Shown here piece by piece: positions 9,290-21,096 of a DNA stretch of 64,000 nucleotides. How positions within the stretch are numbered: position 1 is the stretch's first letter; each line of letters starts with the position of its first letter. The DNA lies in the NCBI GenBank assembly GCA_947471745.1, contig CANJKZ010000137.1, forward strand, positions 4,418,001-4,482,000, given 5' to 3'. Below the pieces are notes generated by a model. The model did not search any database. It worked only from the letters and a program-made list of their open reading frames with translations, and was not told the DNA's origin. Origin of the DNA: Closterium sp. Naga37s-1 (taxonomy: Eukaryota; Streptophyta; Zygnematophyceae; Desmidiales; Closteriaceae). A program made the translations under genes and the position numbers.

Positions 9290-12200
9290 ATGGCCGCCTC
9301 TCCTGCCGCGCTGCTTCCGCTTCTCGTCCTCGCCGTCATCTGCGGTGAGCCGTTTCTCTCTCCTTGTCGTTCCCAAGGCGTACGTAATTCTGTGTTTTTT
9401 CTCTCAATTTCTAATGATATAACTTCTCCGCTAGACCATTGGGCCAAAGAAGGGGGTTCTTTACAGGCGCAGCGGGGATGCCTTCCGACCCTCACCGCCA
9501 AGCCAAGCTTACAGGCAAGCGTGCTACATCTGGGATTACTTTCAGGCGCTTGCCTCTTCTGTAAGCGCTTGCCCCGTTCCTCTCACTCACCCCTCTGCTT
9601 CCTCACGCCCCTCTCCATCCGCTCAACCCCTGCTCCCCTCGCCCCTCTCAGGCATGGCCGAGGGTGACAGCGGCACAGGCAGCGCAGTAGACGCATCTGT
9701 ACACGTGGCAACGCAGCAGAACACAGGTGGGGCGGTGGACGCGAGGGTGCACGTGGCGACGCAGATCTCGGTGCCAGGTGTCAGCCTCCCGGTCACCTTT
9801 GACGCGCTCCGCTGCTTCAGCCTTCCCCGGGCGGCGCGCAAGGCGGCGGGTGACGTGAAGGTGTGGTGGCACGGGCTCACGGGCGGCGGCACGGGCGGCG
9901 GCAGGGGCGGCGGTGGGGGAAAGGGTGGAGGTGCGGCGTGCAAGCAGCTGCGGTTTTTTGCCAACCCGGCCTGCAAGGGCAGGGCGCTGGATGAGGTGCT
10001 GCAGCCGCAGTTTGCCGCTCTGAGGAAATTCTTCCACGTGCCCAGGTGGGTCCTGGGTCACACGTGCCCAGGTGGGTCCTGGTCGTGGATGCAGGGCAGG
10101 TGGGTCTTGAGTCACACGTGCCCAGGTGGGTCTTGAGTCACACGTGCCCAGGTGGGTCTTGAGTCACACGTGCCCAGGTGGGTCTTGAGTCACACGTGCC
10201 CAGGTGGGTCTTGAGTCACACGTGCCCAGGTGGGTCTTGAGTCACACGTGCCCAGGTGGGTCTTGAGTCACACGTGCCCAGGTGGGTCTTGAGTCACACG
10301 TGCCCAGGTGGGTCTTGAGTCACACGTGCCCAGGTGGGTCTTGAGTCACACGTGCCCAGGTGGGTCTTGAGTCACACGTGCCCAGGTGGGTCTTGAGTCA
10401 CACGTGCCCAGGTGGGTCTTGAGTCACACGTGCCCAGGTGGGTCTTGAGTCACACGTGCCCAGGTGGGTCTTGAGTCACACGTGCCCAGGTGGGTCTTGG
10501 TCGTGGATGCAGGGCAGGTGAGTGATGGGGGGAGGGCAGGTGGTGATGGGGGGAGGGCAGGTGGTGATGGGGGGAGGGCAGGTGGTGATGGGGGGAGGGC
10601 AGGTGGTGATGGGGGGAGGGCAGGTGGTGATGGGGGGAGGGCAGGTGGTGATGGGGGGAGGGCAGGTGGTGATGGGGGGAGGGCAGGTGGTGGTGGGGGC
10701 GGGGGAGTGAGACGCCTCTACGGATGCCGCAGACGTGGGCCACAATCTTGTCCCACGCTCGTGCTTCGGTTGGTGCCGCCCTAACGTGACGTCTCATCTG
10801 AATGTTGGTGCCGCCCTAACGTGACGTCTCATCTGAATGTTGGTGCCGCCCTAACGTGACGTCTCATCTGAATGTGTTCCTGTTGTCCCTGCTTGCAGCT
10901 CAAAGAAGGTTGCCCAATGGACTTCCGTCTCCTGCAAGTGTGGTGCGTGCCTTGCCGCCTTGCCTCCTTGCTTCCTTGCATCCTTCCCTCCCTGCCTCCC
11001 TGCCTCCTTCCCTCCTTCCCTGCTTTCCTCCTTGCAACCTGCATTGTTGCATCGTTGCCTCGTTGCTTTCTTTCCTCCTTGCCTCCTTCCCACCTTGCCT
11101 CCTTGCCGCCTTGCCACCATGCCGCACACATCTCATCCCTTCCACCAGAGGGAGTTTCTCTCCCATATGCTTTCACCAGCCAAGCCTCATCTCTCTGTAT
11201 TCCCCCACGTGTCTCTCTTACCCATGCTGCCAGAAATCACCTGCCAGCACGCCACGTGTCCCGCCAACTCCACGTGCATGCCAACGACTGACAGCAAGGC
11301 CGTCACCTGTGCATGCAACCCGGGCTTTGCTGCCGTCAATGGCACCTGCGTAGGTACGCTGCTAGTGATACCTTTTTGCCTCTCCTGCCTCTTCGCTCAC
11401 CTGTGGGTGCATCCAAGGCTTGGCTTTGCTACCGTCAGTGACTCTGGGTATGCTAGGTATGCTGCGAGGGTTGCACTATTGACTGCACTTTTTCTCTGCA
11501 TATCCAATCCAACCCGACCCTTGAGGCGCCTCAGAAGTCCAACCCGACCCTTGAGGCGCCTCAAAAGTCACTACTGAGTGCACTTACTCCCTGCATATGC
11601 AATCCGGCCCAAACCATGATTTGATGCTTACGTTGCATCCTTTCCTTATCCCCATTTGTTATACACCCCATGGTTGTCAAAGCTCATCGCCATATCCTTT
11701 CCTCCATATCCTTTTCTTTGCTGGATGGTGTAATGCAGTGATTCATGCATGGTATGGTAGCAACTGCAAGAAGGACGCATTTCAGTTCACTCCTTGAAAG
11801 TTGACCGCCTCTCAACTCCCTTTCCCTTGCAGACTTGTGTGCTGCGGTAAACTGTGGGCTGGGTGGCAGTTGCATTAAGGATGCAAACGGAAAGCCATCC
11901 TGTATTTGCGACACGGGCTTTAAGCCGTCTTCTGACATGCTCGCTTGCATTGGTGAGTTGAAGAAAGTGTAACACACAGCGTGTGCCTTGCATTTCGATC
12001 CCAAGCCTTGAAACTTGGCCTCCTCTCAACTCTCTTCGCAATAACTATTGCGTGCATATTCAACTCTGTGACCCTTGATTGCCAATATCCCAATGTTTTA
12101 GTTTTTGCTGTACTAGTTCATTTCACATGCCTGGGTCCCATGTTCCGCAGACAATTGTGCTGCGGTGAGTTGTGGGCCGGGCGGCAACTGCACGAGGGAT

Positions 12201-13810
12201 GCGAACGGGCAGCCATCTTGTAGTTGCAACATAGGCTTTAAGCCGTCTTCTGATGCGCTCTCTTGCATTGGTGAGTTGGAGGAGTGAAACTTGGATTCTC
12301 TACAACTCTCGTTGGACGAACTACTGAATGCCATGGTCCATGGATATTCAACTCTGTGACCCCTGATTGCCAAGATCCAAAAGAAATCTTTCGTCGTAAA
12401 AAAATATCCTTCCACTTACTTGGGTCCCGTTTTCTGCAGACAACTGTGCTGCAGTAAATTGCGGGCCGGGCGGCAACTGCACAAAGGATGCGAACGGAAA
12501 GCCATCCTGCAGCTGCAATACGGGCTTTAAGCCTTCTTCTGATGCGCTCTCTTGCATCGGTGAGTGAGTAGGACGTGTGAAACTCGGCCTCCCTTCAACT
12601 CTCTTTGCACGAATTACCGAATTGCACGCATAATCAACTCTGTGACCCTCCTTGATAGTCCATAACTATTGTTTCCTCATATAATTATATTCTTCCGTCT
12701 ACTTGGGTTCCTAATTCTGCAGACAACTGCGATGCAGTGAATTGTGGCCCTGGTGGCAACTGCACGCGGGATGCGAACGGATATCCATCCTGCAGTTGCA
12801 ACACGGGCTTCAAGCCGTCTCTTAACGGGCTCTCTTGCATTGGTGAGTTGGAGGAGAGCAACAAAAAGGGCATGCCTTGCTTGTGATTTAATCCAAACCC
12901 TTCAAGCTGGCCCCCTTCAATTCTCTTTCCACGAGTTACTAAAGCGTGTGCATCTTCAACTCTGTTGACTGTCACTATATCAGTAGTCCAACTTCCTGAC
13001 AACGATTTCCTTTCCCTTGCCTGGTTCCTGTATCCTTGCAGACTTGTGTGATGCAATCAAATGTGGTGCTGGTGGGAACTGCACGAGGGATGCCAATGGA
13101 AAGCCATCCTGCAGTTGCAACGCGGGCTTTAAACCGTCTTCTGACGCACTCTCTTGCACTGGTGAGCTGTAGGAGAGCAACACAGTGGGCATGCCATGCT
13201 TGCGTCTTAACCCACCTTCTTAAAGCTTGGCCTGCCTTCAGGTCGCTTTGCACGGGTTATTGAAGAGCGTGCATGTTCAGCTCTATGACCCTTAATGGTC
13301 AATATCCAGATATTCCTATTTCCTGATGTGATGATTTCCTTCCACTCACCTGCTTCCTTTCTCCTTGCAGACTTGTGTGACACGGTCATATGTGGCCGTG
13401 GCGGCAACTGCAAGAAGGATGTAAACGGAAATCCATCCTGTAGTTGCACATGGGGCTTTAAGTTGTCTTCTGACGGGCTCTCTTGCGTTGGTGAGTTGGA
13501 GTAAAGCAACACACCATATCCACTCCAACTCTACTCTCTGGAACACAGAGGGCATGCCTTGCTTGTGTTTCAAACCATATCTTTGATGCTTGGCCTCCCT
13601 TCAACTCTCTTTGCATGAGTTACTCTAGTGTGCGCATGTGATGGTATATTTTCACCTGCCTGCGTCCCTTTGACTGCAGACAACTGTGATGGGGTGAAGT
13701 GCGAAGACTTTGCGTTTTGCGAGCACAATGACAATGGCGATCCAACCTGCGTGTGTGGCTGGGGCTCCAAGATGGTTAATGACAAAGTGATTTGCAATGA
13801 TCCTGTGTAG
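9290..13810 (+). CDS. EGF gene A: secreted multi-EGF protein
   Basis: A predicted secreted protein of 487 residues. Exons: 9290-9344, 9652-10045, 10899-10942, 11234-11353, 11833-11952, 12151-12270, 12440-12559, 12723-12842, 13042-13161, 13371-13490, 13680-13810 (stop TAG). Exon 1 encodes a signal peptide (MAASPAALLPLLVLAVIC). Exons 2-3 encode an N-terminal domain I do not recognise (VPGVSLPVTFDALRCFSLPR to SVSCKCG) with a Gly-rich insert. Exons 4-11 each encode one six-Cys EGF-like module, for example C-x5-C-x5-C-x8-C-x-C-x13-C around CSCNTGFKPSSDALSCIG. The six central exons are exactly 120 nt and phase 1-1, so any can be skipped or duplicated without a frameshift. Function is unknown; extracellular adhesion, wall or recognition roles are possible. 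Two paralogues lie downstream. Confidence 0.85.
10041..10500 (+). repeat. 26-bp minisatellite that multiplies the exon-2 splice donor
   Basis: After the exon-2 donor at 10045/10046, about 15 near-identical 26-bp units run to 10496 (unit CCCAGGTGGGTCTTGAGTCA plus CACGTG). Each unit contains CACGTGCCCAG/GTGGGT, the last 11 exon bases plus the donor. The array is absent from paralogue B, so it is a recent expansion. Confidence 0.92.
10514..10700 (+). repeat. 18-bp minisatellite
   Basis: About ten units of GTGATGGGGGGAGGGCAG run in tandem with almost no variation, in the same intron of EGF gene A as the 26-bp array. Each junction forms CAG/GTGATG, again donor-like. The C-rich strand may form G-quadruplexes. 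Confidence 0.92.
10769..10875 (+). repeat. 34-bp tandem repeat, three units, then pyrimidine-rich tract
   Basis: Units begin GTTGGTGCCGCCCTAACGTG and end TCTCATCTGAAT. Related CCTAAC or CTCATCTGAATGTGTTCC sequences recur in the matching intron of gene B (16195-16310) and in gene C (30430-30520). A long CCTCCTTGC-type pyrimidine tract follows at about 10955-11120. Confidence 0.8.
11521..11564. repeat. Duplicated GCGC-centred palindromes in EGF gene A intron
   Basis: A 30-bp segment is tandemly duplicated. Each copy carries a palindrome, TGAGGCGCCTCA at 11522-11533 and TTGAGGCGCCTCAA at 11551-11564. Confidence 0.9.
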
Positions 13811-15620
13811 TAGTCTCAAATGTGAGTTGCGCTCGTGTCAATCATTGAAGCGCCTGGAGAGTTGCTTGCAGATGCCTCCGATTCGAGCAATCTCTTTTGC
13901 GTTGGTGAGTTGCGCTGCTGCTGGTCATGCCTAGAGGGTGGAAAGTTGTTGTACCATACATGTTTGCTTCTTCATTGTTGAGCTGCTATCATGCACGTTC
14001 TTGCAAAGCATGTTCCGTTCCACCTCAAATTTCTTAGATTCACAATTCTCATATTTGCAATCCCCCTGCTGAGTTGCTGTCATCCATGTCCCACCTCTAT
14101 TTCTCTCCTGTTTTCAAACAACATGTTCCACCTCTTTTTTCCCCCTTTCCCCTTTTCCACCCCTTCATTTCATGCACTCACATCACCTCTCTTGTACGTG
14201 CGCAGGGTATGTGCCAAACTATTGAGACTTTGTTTGTATGCTTGAAAATATCAAGGAATAACTGTCCAAGTGATTTTATTGGGGAAAAAAAGATAAGGTA
14301 CAAAACTAGAAATCACAATACTATTTGAAGTGATTCAAATTCTGATTTTGCCCTCGTGTCGCACACAATTTCATGCAGAGTTGTTATTGTCTTGATCTCC
14401 GATTCTTTCCAACCATGCACCGAACGCACCACAAGTTCGAACTTGAACACACTTTTTACTCAGCGTGACTTCCTTTCTCTACGTTCCAAATCTCCACATT
14501 TTTGCCACTCAGATTCCCACTGTAAAACAAGCTTTACCGAGTTACTCTGTGTTCCATGGCCTAACGTAGAAGAGTTTGGTCTGATTGTTTTTTTGAAGAA
14601 AATATTGAAGACATTAGAAATCTGTAGACTTACTTACAGCATATTACTGATCCACATTCAAACGAACAAAGTAACCAGGGTGTTCCAGATCGGGAGTTCG
14701 CCCAGTTGCATAAACGTTTGCGCATCCCCTCCGCCTGCCCAATAAAACAAATTTGAGCTGCGCGGGCGGGAGAGGAGGGGATGTGCAACAAGCGCAACTC
14801 CCTCGTGCCTTATCCCAGACAGCCTTCTCACACGGCGAGGTCGCAGAATCTGCATTATTATATCAATAATTTATTTGTCCTGCGGTGGGCTCCAATCCTG
14901 TAGCTTCGCTCGTCGTTCACCAGTCAGAGCGACACGGCAAGCGAATGCTGCTGAATTAGTTTGACGACTGCTGCGCATGTTGCGACACTGCAGGCGACTG
15001 CTGAGTCGGTCGCCCTGTTTCTGGGCGACATTGGCATTCACAATGCAGCACGCCACACAATTGCGCATCCAAGTTAGACTCGCTTAGAAACGCGAAACCG
15101 CCAATTAGACACCACCGATCGCGTTCCTAGCGCCTCGTTCTGCACTATCAGCCTCCGGCGATTGGGGGAGCGTCCGATCTTTCTCTATACCACCCGCCAG
15201 AGAAGCCATGGAAGCATTCTTTCTGCCGCTTCCGTGCCATTTCCTCGTGCTTTTTTATAGTAACGCCAGCAGCTATACCGCTACCTTATCTCCAGCTATC
15301 ATTCCACAAGCTGTAGTAGCTACTAGTAGCACCTGTTTGTATCAGCTGCAGCATTGCAACACCTTGTACCAGCCATTTTTTAGGCACCTCAAAAAGCATT
15401 GCACCGCCTGTACCAACCATTCAGTGCCATCTACCCTGTCACTCCGCTACTCATTGCGTGCGACTCACGCGTGCGACTCACGCGTGCGACTCACGCGTGC
15501 AACTCACGCGTGCGACTAGCGTCACCCGAGAGCCTGTCGATTCGGGAGCACATTGGCAGCGGCGCACCACAAGATTTATCTCAAATCCAGTCCACCTGAC
15601 GTGGCAGCTTGACCGCCATC
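13811..15620. other. Spacer between EGF genes A and B
   Basis: No gene is seen. About 13870-13910 has a degenerate EGF exon remnant ending TCTTTTGCGTTG/GTGAGT. From about 14570 to 15070 the sequence is homologous to 8640-9170 (promoter block of gene A). A weak palindrome (TTTTTTAGGCACCTCAAAAA-like) lies at 15376-15395. 15460-15516 has GCGACTCACGCGT-type 12-bp repeats. Confidence 0.6.
15597..15605 (+). promoter_or_regulatory. TGACGTGGC element upstream of EGF gene B
   Basis: The same nonamer, 16-24 bp upstream of the ATG, is shared with paralogues A and C. Confidence 0.5.
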
Positions 15621-18600
15621 ATGGCCGCCTCTCCTGCCGCGCTGCTTCGGCTCCTCTTCCTTGCCGTCATCTGCGGTGAGTCGTTCTCTCTTTGTTGTTT
15701 CTAAGGGGTTTCTTCACTCTGTGTGTTCGTTTCTCAAATTCTGAGAAGAACGCACATTCTCTCCATCCCCTCACCCCTCTGCTCCCTCTCACCCCTCTGC
15801 TTACTCTCTCCCTCCAGCGGCCGCCGTGGCTCACGTGGCAGCAGACCAAGGCGGCGCGGTGGACGCAAGGGTCCACGTGGCAACGGTGATCGCGGTGCCG
15901 GGCGTGAGCGTCCCCGTCAGCTTCGACGCCCTCCGCTGCTTCAGCCTTCCCCGGGCGGCGCGCAAGGCGGCGGGTGACGTGCAGGTGTGGTGGCACGGGC
16001 TCACGGGCGGCAGCACGGGCGGCGGCACGGGCGGCAGCACGGGCGGAAGCAAGGGTGGAGGTGCGGCGTGCAAGCAACTCAAGTTTTTTGCCAACCCGGC
16101 CTGCAAGGGCAGGGCGCTGGATGAGGTGCTGCAGCCGCAGTTTGCCGCTCTAAGGAAATTCTTCCACGTGCCCAGGTGGGTCATGGGAGCAGTTGAGCGT
16201 GTTCCAAACGTAACATCTGAATGTGTTCCAAACGTAACATCTGAATGTGTTCCGAACGTAACATCTGAATGTGTTCCAAACGTAACATCTGAATGTGTTC
16301 CTGCCGTCTCATTTGAATGCGTTCGTGCCTTCTAATCCAAATCTGTTTCTGAAGTCCCAGTTTGCAGCTCCCGATGGGCTTCCGTATCCTTTTGAGTAAA
16401 CTCGGGTTGTGCCGTGCTAACATAACCGTCTCATTTCATTTGAATGTGTTTCTGCCGTCCTTGCGTGCAGCGCAAAGAAGATTTCCCGATGGGCTTCCGT
16501 TTCCTGCAAGTGTGGTGCGTTCCTTGCCTCCTCGTCTTCTTGCCTCTGTGCCTCCTTTCCTCCTTGCCGCCTTGCCGCCTTGCCGCCTTGCCGCCTTGCC
16601 GCCTTGCCTCATTGCCTCCCTGCAGCACACATCTCATTCCTTCCATGGGAAGGAGTTTTTCTCTGGCTGATGGTTTCGCCAGCCATGCCGTATCTCCGTG
16701 CTGCCCACGTGTCTCTCTTACCCCATGCTCGCACAAATCACCTGCCAGCACACATTGCCTGAATCTCCTCGCTGCATGTGGTCTTACCCCCGTGTTGGTC
16801 TTACCCCCGTGTTGGTCTTACCTGCCGTGCTGCACACATCTCAACCCACGTGTCTCTGTCTGTGCTACCCACATGCCTCTCTTCTCACCCCATGCTGCCA
16901 GAAATCACCTGCCAGCATGCCACGTGTCCAGTCAACTCCACGTGCATGCCAACGAGTGACAGCAAGGCCGTCACCTGTCTCTGTGCTACCCATGACTCTC
17001 TTCTCCCATGCTCCCCCCCCCCCCCCCCCTCCCATCGTAGAAATCACCTGCCAGCACGCCACGTGTCCAGCCAACTCCACGTGCATGCCAACGAGTGACA
17101 GCAAGGGCGTCACCTGTCCATGCAACCCGGGCTTTGCTGCTATCAATGGCACTTGCCACGCTGCTCCTAATCCTGCCGTTGATGGCACTGGCCTAGGTAA
17201 GAATTCTGATAGCATAGCTACGTTTAAACAGGGGAGCGAAAGTCCAGTACTGATTGCCCTTCTCTATGTTTCCAATTCGACCCATGTTTCGTACGCTGCA
17301 TAGTCTTGTGTCCAATCCAGTAACATGATCCATTTGTTATACACCCTTGGTTGTCAAACCTTCACTAACATTCTGGATCCTTTCTCCATGCAGACTTGTG
17401 TGATGCGGTGAATTGTGGATCTGGCGGCAACTGCACCAAGGATGCGAATGGGAAGCCATCCTGCACTTGCAACACAGGCTTTAAGCCGTCGAATGACTCG
17501 CTCTCTTGCATTGGTGAGTCGGGGACGTGCAACACAGAGCGCGTGCATTGCATTTCAAACCGAATCCTTATAACTTAGCTCCCATAGACTCTCTTTGCAA
17601 TAATTACTGGGTCCCATCTGAAGTGCGTGCATAGTCAACTCAACTCCATGACCCTTGAGTGTCAATATCCCCAAGATTCTAGTTCCCTTCTACTTTCGTG
17701 GGTCCCGTGTTTTGCACACAACTGTGCTGCGGTGAAATGCGGCCCTGGTGGCAACTGCACCAAGGATGCTAATGGGAATCCATTCTGTAGTTGCGATGTG
17801 GGCTTTAAGCCATCTTCTGACGCGCTCTCTTGCATTGGTGAGTAGGAGGAAAGCAACACAGTGCGCGTGCCTTTGGTTCCAAACCCGAAAAAATCGGCCT
17901 CCCTTCAATTCCCATGAATTCAAAGTTATTGCACAAGTTGACGGACTGTGTGCATATTCGACTGCGCCACCCTTGGTTGTGAAGGTCCGAGCGAGCATTA
18001 TTGTTTCCTGATGTGATAATTTTCCTTCCACTTGCTTCGGTCCCGTTATCTGCAGATAACTGTGATGTGGTGAATTGTGGGCCTGGCGGTAACTGCACGA
18101 GGGATGCGGTCGGAAATCCATCTTGTAGTTGCAACACGGGCTTTAAGGCATCTGTTGACGGCCTCTCTTGCATTGGTGAGTTGAAGGAGAGCAACACAGA
18201 GTGTCTGCCTTGAGTTTCAAACCCAATCTTGGCCTCCCTTCAAGTCTCTTTGCACAAGTTGTTGATATGCGTGCATATTCAACTATGTGACTCGTGATTG
18301 TTGATATCCTAGCATTCTAATCTCTTAATGTGATAATTTCCTTTCATTTCCCTCGCCCGTTTTCTGCAGACAACTGTGCTGCGGTGAAGTGTGGCCCTGG
18401 CGGCAACTGCACGAGGGATGCGAACGGGAATCCAACCTGTAGTTGCAACACGGGCTTTAAACCGTCAATTGATTCGCTCTCTTGCATTGGTGAGATGGAG
18501 GAGAGCAACACAATGCGCATGCCTTGCATTCTAAACCCAGTCCTTATAACTTGGTCTCTCTTCAATTCTCTTCGCACGAGTTGCTGATGTGCGTGCATAT

Positions 18601-21096
18601 TCAACCCTGTGACCCTTGATTGTCTGTATCTCAACATTCCAGTTTCCTGAGGTGATACTTTCCTTCTTCTTGCCTGGGTTTCATTTTTTGCAGACTTGTG
18701 TGCTGCGGTGAATTGTGGGCCTGGCGGAAACTGAACGAAGGATGCGAACGGGAATCCATTTTGCAATTGCAACATGGGCTTTAAACCATCAACTGATTTG
18801 CTCTCTTGCATTGGTGAGTTGGAGGAGAATAGCACAAAGCGTGCCTTGCGTTTCAAACCCACTCTTTAAAACTTGGGGCCTTTCTTCAACTCTCTTTGCA
18901 TGATTTGCTTTGCATATTCATTTGCTTTGCATATGACCTGGCAGTGTCCCAACATTCCAGTTTCTTGATGTGATGGTTTCTTTTCTCTTTCCTGAGTCTC
19001 TTTTCCTGCAGACTTGTGTGCTGCGGTGAATTGTGGGTCTGGCGGAAACTGCACGAGGGATGCAAACGGGAATCCATTCTGTAGCTGTAACACGGGCTTT
19101 AAGCCGTCAAATGACTCGCTCTCTTGCATTGGTGAGTTGGATCAACACGAAACGTGTGCCTTGAGTTTCAAACATAGTCCTCAAATCTTGGCTTCCCCCC
19201 AACTACAATTTCTTGCAAATTGTGTGCATCCGACTTGGCAGCCATTTTTTTGGTTAACTCCAATCCTGTTTTTGACTCCAAAGCTGTTTTTGACTCCAAA
19301 CCTGTTTTTGACTCCAAACCTGTTTTTGACTCCAATCCTGTTTTTGACTCCAAATCTGTTTTTGACTCCAAACCTGTTTTTGACTTCAATCCTGTTTTTG
19401 ACTCCAAACCTGTTTTTTACTCCAATTCTGTTTTTGACTCCAATCCTGTTTTTGACTCCAAAACTGTTTTTGACTCCAAACCTGTTTTTGACTCAAAACA
19501 TGTTTTTGACTCAAAAGTTTTTCTTGACTCAAAACCTGTTTTTGACTCCAATCCTGTATAGACTCCAATCCTGCTTTTGACCCAAAACCCGTTTCTGACT
19601 CAAAAGTTGTTGTTTACCCTAAACCTGTTTTTGACTCACAACCTGTTTTTCACAACCTGTAGATGCAGATTGCGTGCATTCGACCCTGCGGCCGTTTATG
19701 CCTATTCTTCCTTCTCCCCTTCTTCTATCCCATCCTCCCGTGCACTCGCATCAGACATCGCTTGCGCCGCATTGGGTTGCGAACCGGATGGGGTTTGCGT
19801 GATCAACACCGATGGCGTTCGCTCTTGCAAATGGGGTACGCACGCAGGGTTTCCAACTTCTCTACACCCACCCAACCCAACCGATCTGCACTCATTCTCC
19901 TCTAGCTCTATGTTTTGTTGCAGCTGCCCGTTTTGTTGTTGGCTCCACTCGACATTTGTCTACACAGGCCCATTTCCTGTGCTCATTTCACCATCTCTCT
20001 GCCATGCCGTGTGCCTCCTCTGCTTGTTATGTTGCTTAGAATCACCCTGTGGCACATGCCCCAGGGGAGCCACCTGCAACACCGTCTATACAACTACCTG
20101 GGAAGAGGCAGAGGTGCCATACTGCCAGTGCCCCCTGGGCTTTGGGATGACCACAGCAGGATGCAAAGAGGGTAAGTTTAAACTATCGCCCCATCTGCTT
20201 CCCGCCCTTCTATCACTAGGTGCATTCCCCTACCTTTGTGTTTGACGAGGGCTGATGCGGTGCTGGATACTGAAGCTGAGAGGTGCTTGACGGATCATGA
20301 AGCTGAGAGCCTCTCAACCTGAAGCTGTGACCCGATGCTGCAAACGATTAGGCTTGTGAGTCGACTCAGCTTGTGAGTCGACTCAGCTTTTGAGTCTGCT
20401 TTTGAGTCGACTCAAAATCAACCTGAAGCTGTGACCCGATGCTGCAAACGATAACTTTCTTCAACAGAGGCCAACTAAATGTGTGTCGGCTTTTTGCCTA
20501 ATCCGTCCTTTTCTATCCCAATGCACTGTATCATGACATGCCCCTTCTTTCTTGTTCGCTTCAATCCCTGCTCCGCATTTCCCGTGCTGCTTGTGCCATC
20601 CATTCTCAGGTTCACCTAATGAACTATCTACCGCTAGTATTACACTCATCCAGGATCGCAATGCCAGCGGAAGGGCATCCAAACCCTACACTTTTTGGTT
20701 GAATAATATGTGCACTAATTTCCCAGAGGAGGTGGTTGGGAACTTCAAGACAATTTACGCAACGAGGGGTATCGGTGGTGCTGTTGGTTGTAGATACTTA
20801 CATTTTTACAATATGGATGACTGCGTGCGGGTCAGCTGGACTGGGGCATTTGATCGGTGGTGGACGGCATATACGTAAGTTGCCAATGACAAATCAATTT
20901 GCAGTCTGCATTTTGTCGTACACAAATCATTCTTCACTTGCGTTCCACTGTACTATGTCAATGGTGCACAACATCGTACCATGCAGCCCATTCATCTCAT
21001 CTATTGTTTCTTCTGCTGCGTGTCTTTATTCTGTCATCATCAACCAGATACGCTGAGCCCGTACCTATCAGATCTGTCCGTTGCGGTCCGTTGTAG
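15621..21096 (+). CDS. EGF gene B: longer paralogue, with a lost acceptor and a nonsense codon
   Basis: Exons: 15621-15675, 15818-16175, 16471-16514, 17041-17196, 17394-17513, 17718-17837, 18056-18175, 18370-18489, 18694-18813, 19012-19131, 19755-19835, 20040-20171, 20610-20874, 21048-21096 (stop TAG). The signal peptide and N-terminal domain match gene A. Nine six-Cys or EGF-like modules follow, then a C-terminal domain absent from A (LSTASITLIQDRN to FYNMDDCVRVSW) that I do not recognise. Two lesions are visible. The exon at 17718 is preceded by TTTTGCAC instead of TTCTGCAG, so its acceptor is gone. The exon at 18694 reads GGAAACTGAACG, turning a conserved Cys codon into TGA. Both exons are 120 nt and phase 1-1, so skipping them leaves a 539-residue open frame. 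It may be a functional gene with two dead exons or a pseudogene in progress. Confidence 0.75.
16348..16985 (+). repeat. Partial exon copies inside EGF gene B
   Basis: About 16364-16385 repeats part of exon 3 after a TTTGCAG. 16733-16760 and 16902-16980 repeat the beginning of the first EGF exon (coding EITCQHATCPVNSTCMPT) before losing homology. The complete copy starts at 17041 after a poly(C) tract. The arrangement mirrors the decoy copies in MCM3 and AP1M. Confidence 0.78.
19247..19660 (+). repeat. 18-bp minisatellite (GTTTTTGACTCCAAACCT)
   Basis: Some 20 units, with AATCCT/AAACCT variation and decay towards the right, lie in the intron between exons 19012-19131 and 19755-19835. The GACTC core flanked by T and A runs resembles half of the TTTTGAGTCGACTCAAAA palindrome. 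Confidence 0.9.
20357..20417. repeat. Cluster of TCGA-centred palindromes in EGF gene B intron
   Basis: TGAGTCGACTCA occurs at 20357-20368 and 20374-20385. The 18-bp TTTTGAGTCGACTCAAAA is at 20400-20417. A duplicated AACCTGAAGCTGTGACCCGA segment flanks the cluster (about 20318 and 20421). Confidence 0.93.

Noticed and set aside
9490-10800. CRISPR-like appearance of the 26-bp and 18-bp arrays
   Set aside because: The repeats are contiguous with no spacers and lie in a eukaryotic intron; they are minisatellites.
19014-19580. Continuous frame from an EGF exon through the GTTTTTGACTCC repeat
   Set aside because: It reads through a good donor (ATTG/GTGAGT at 19131) into an intronic minisatellite; the EGF module ends at the same place as all its paralogues.
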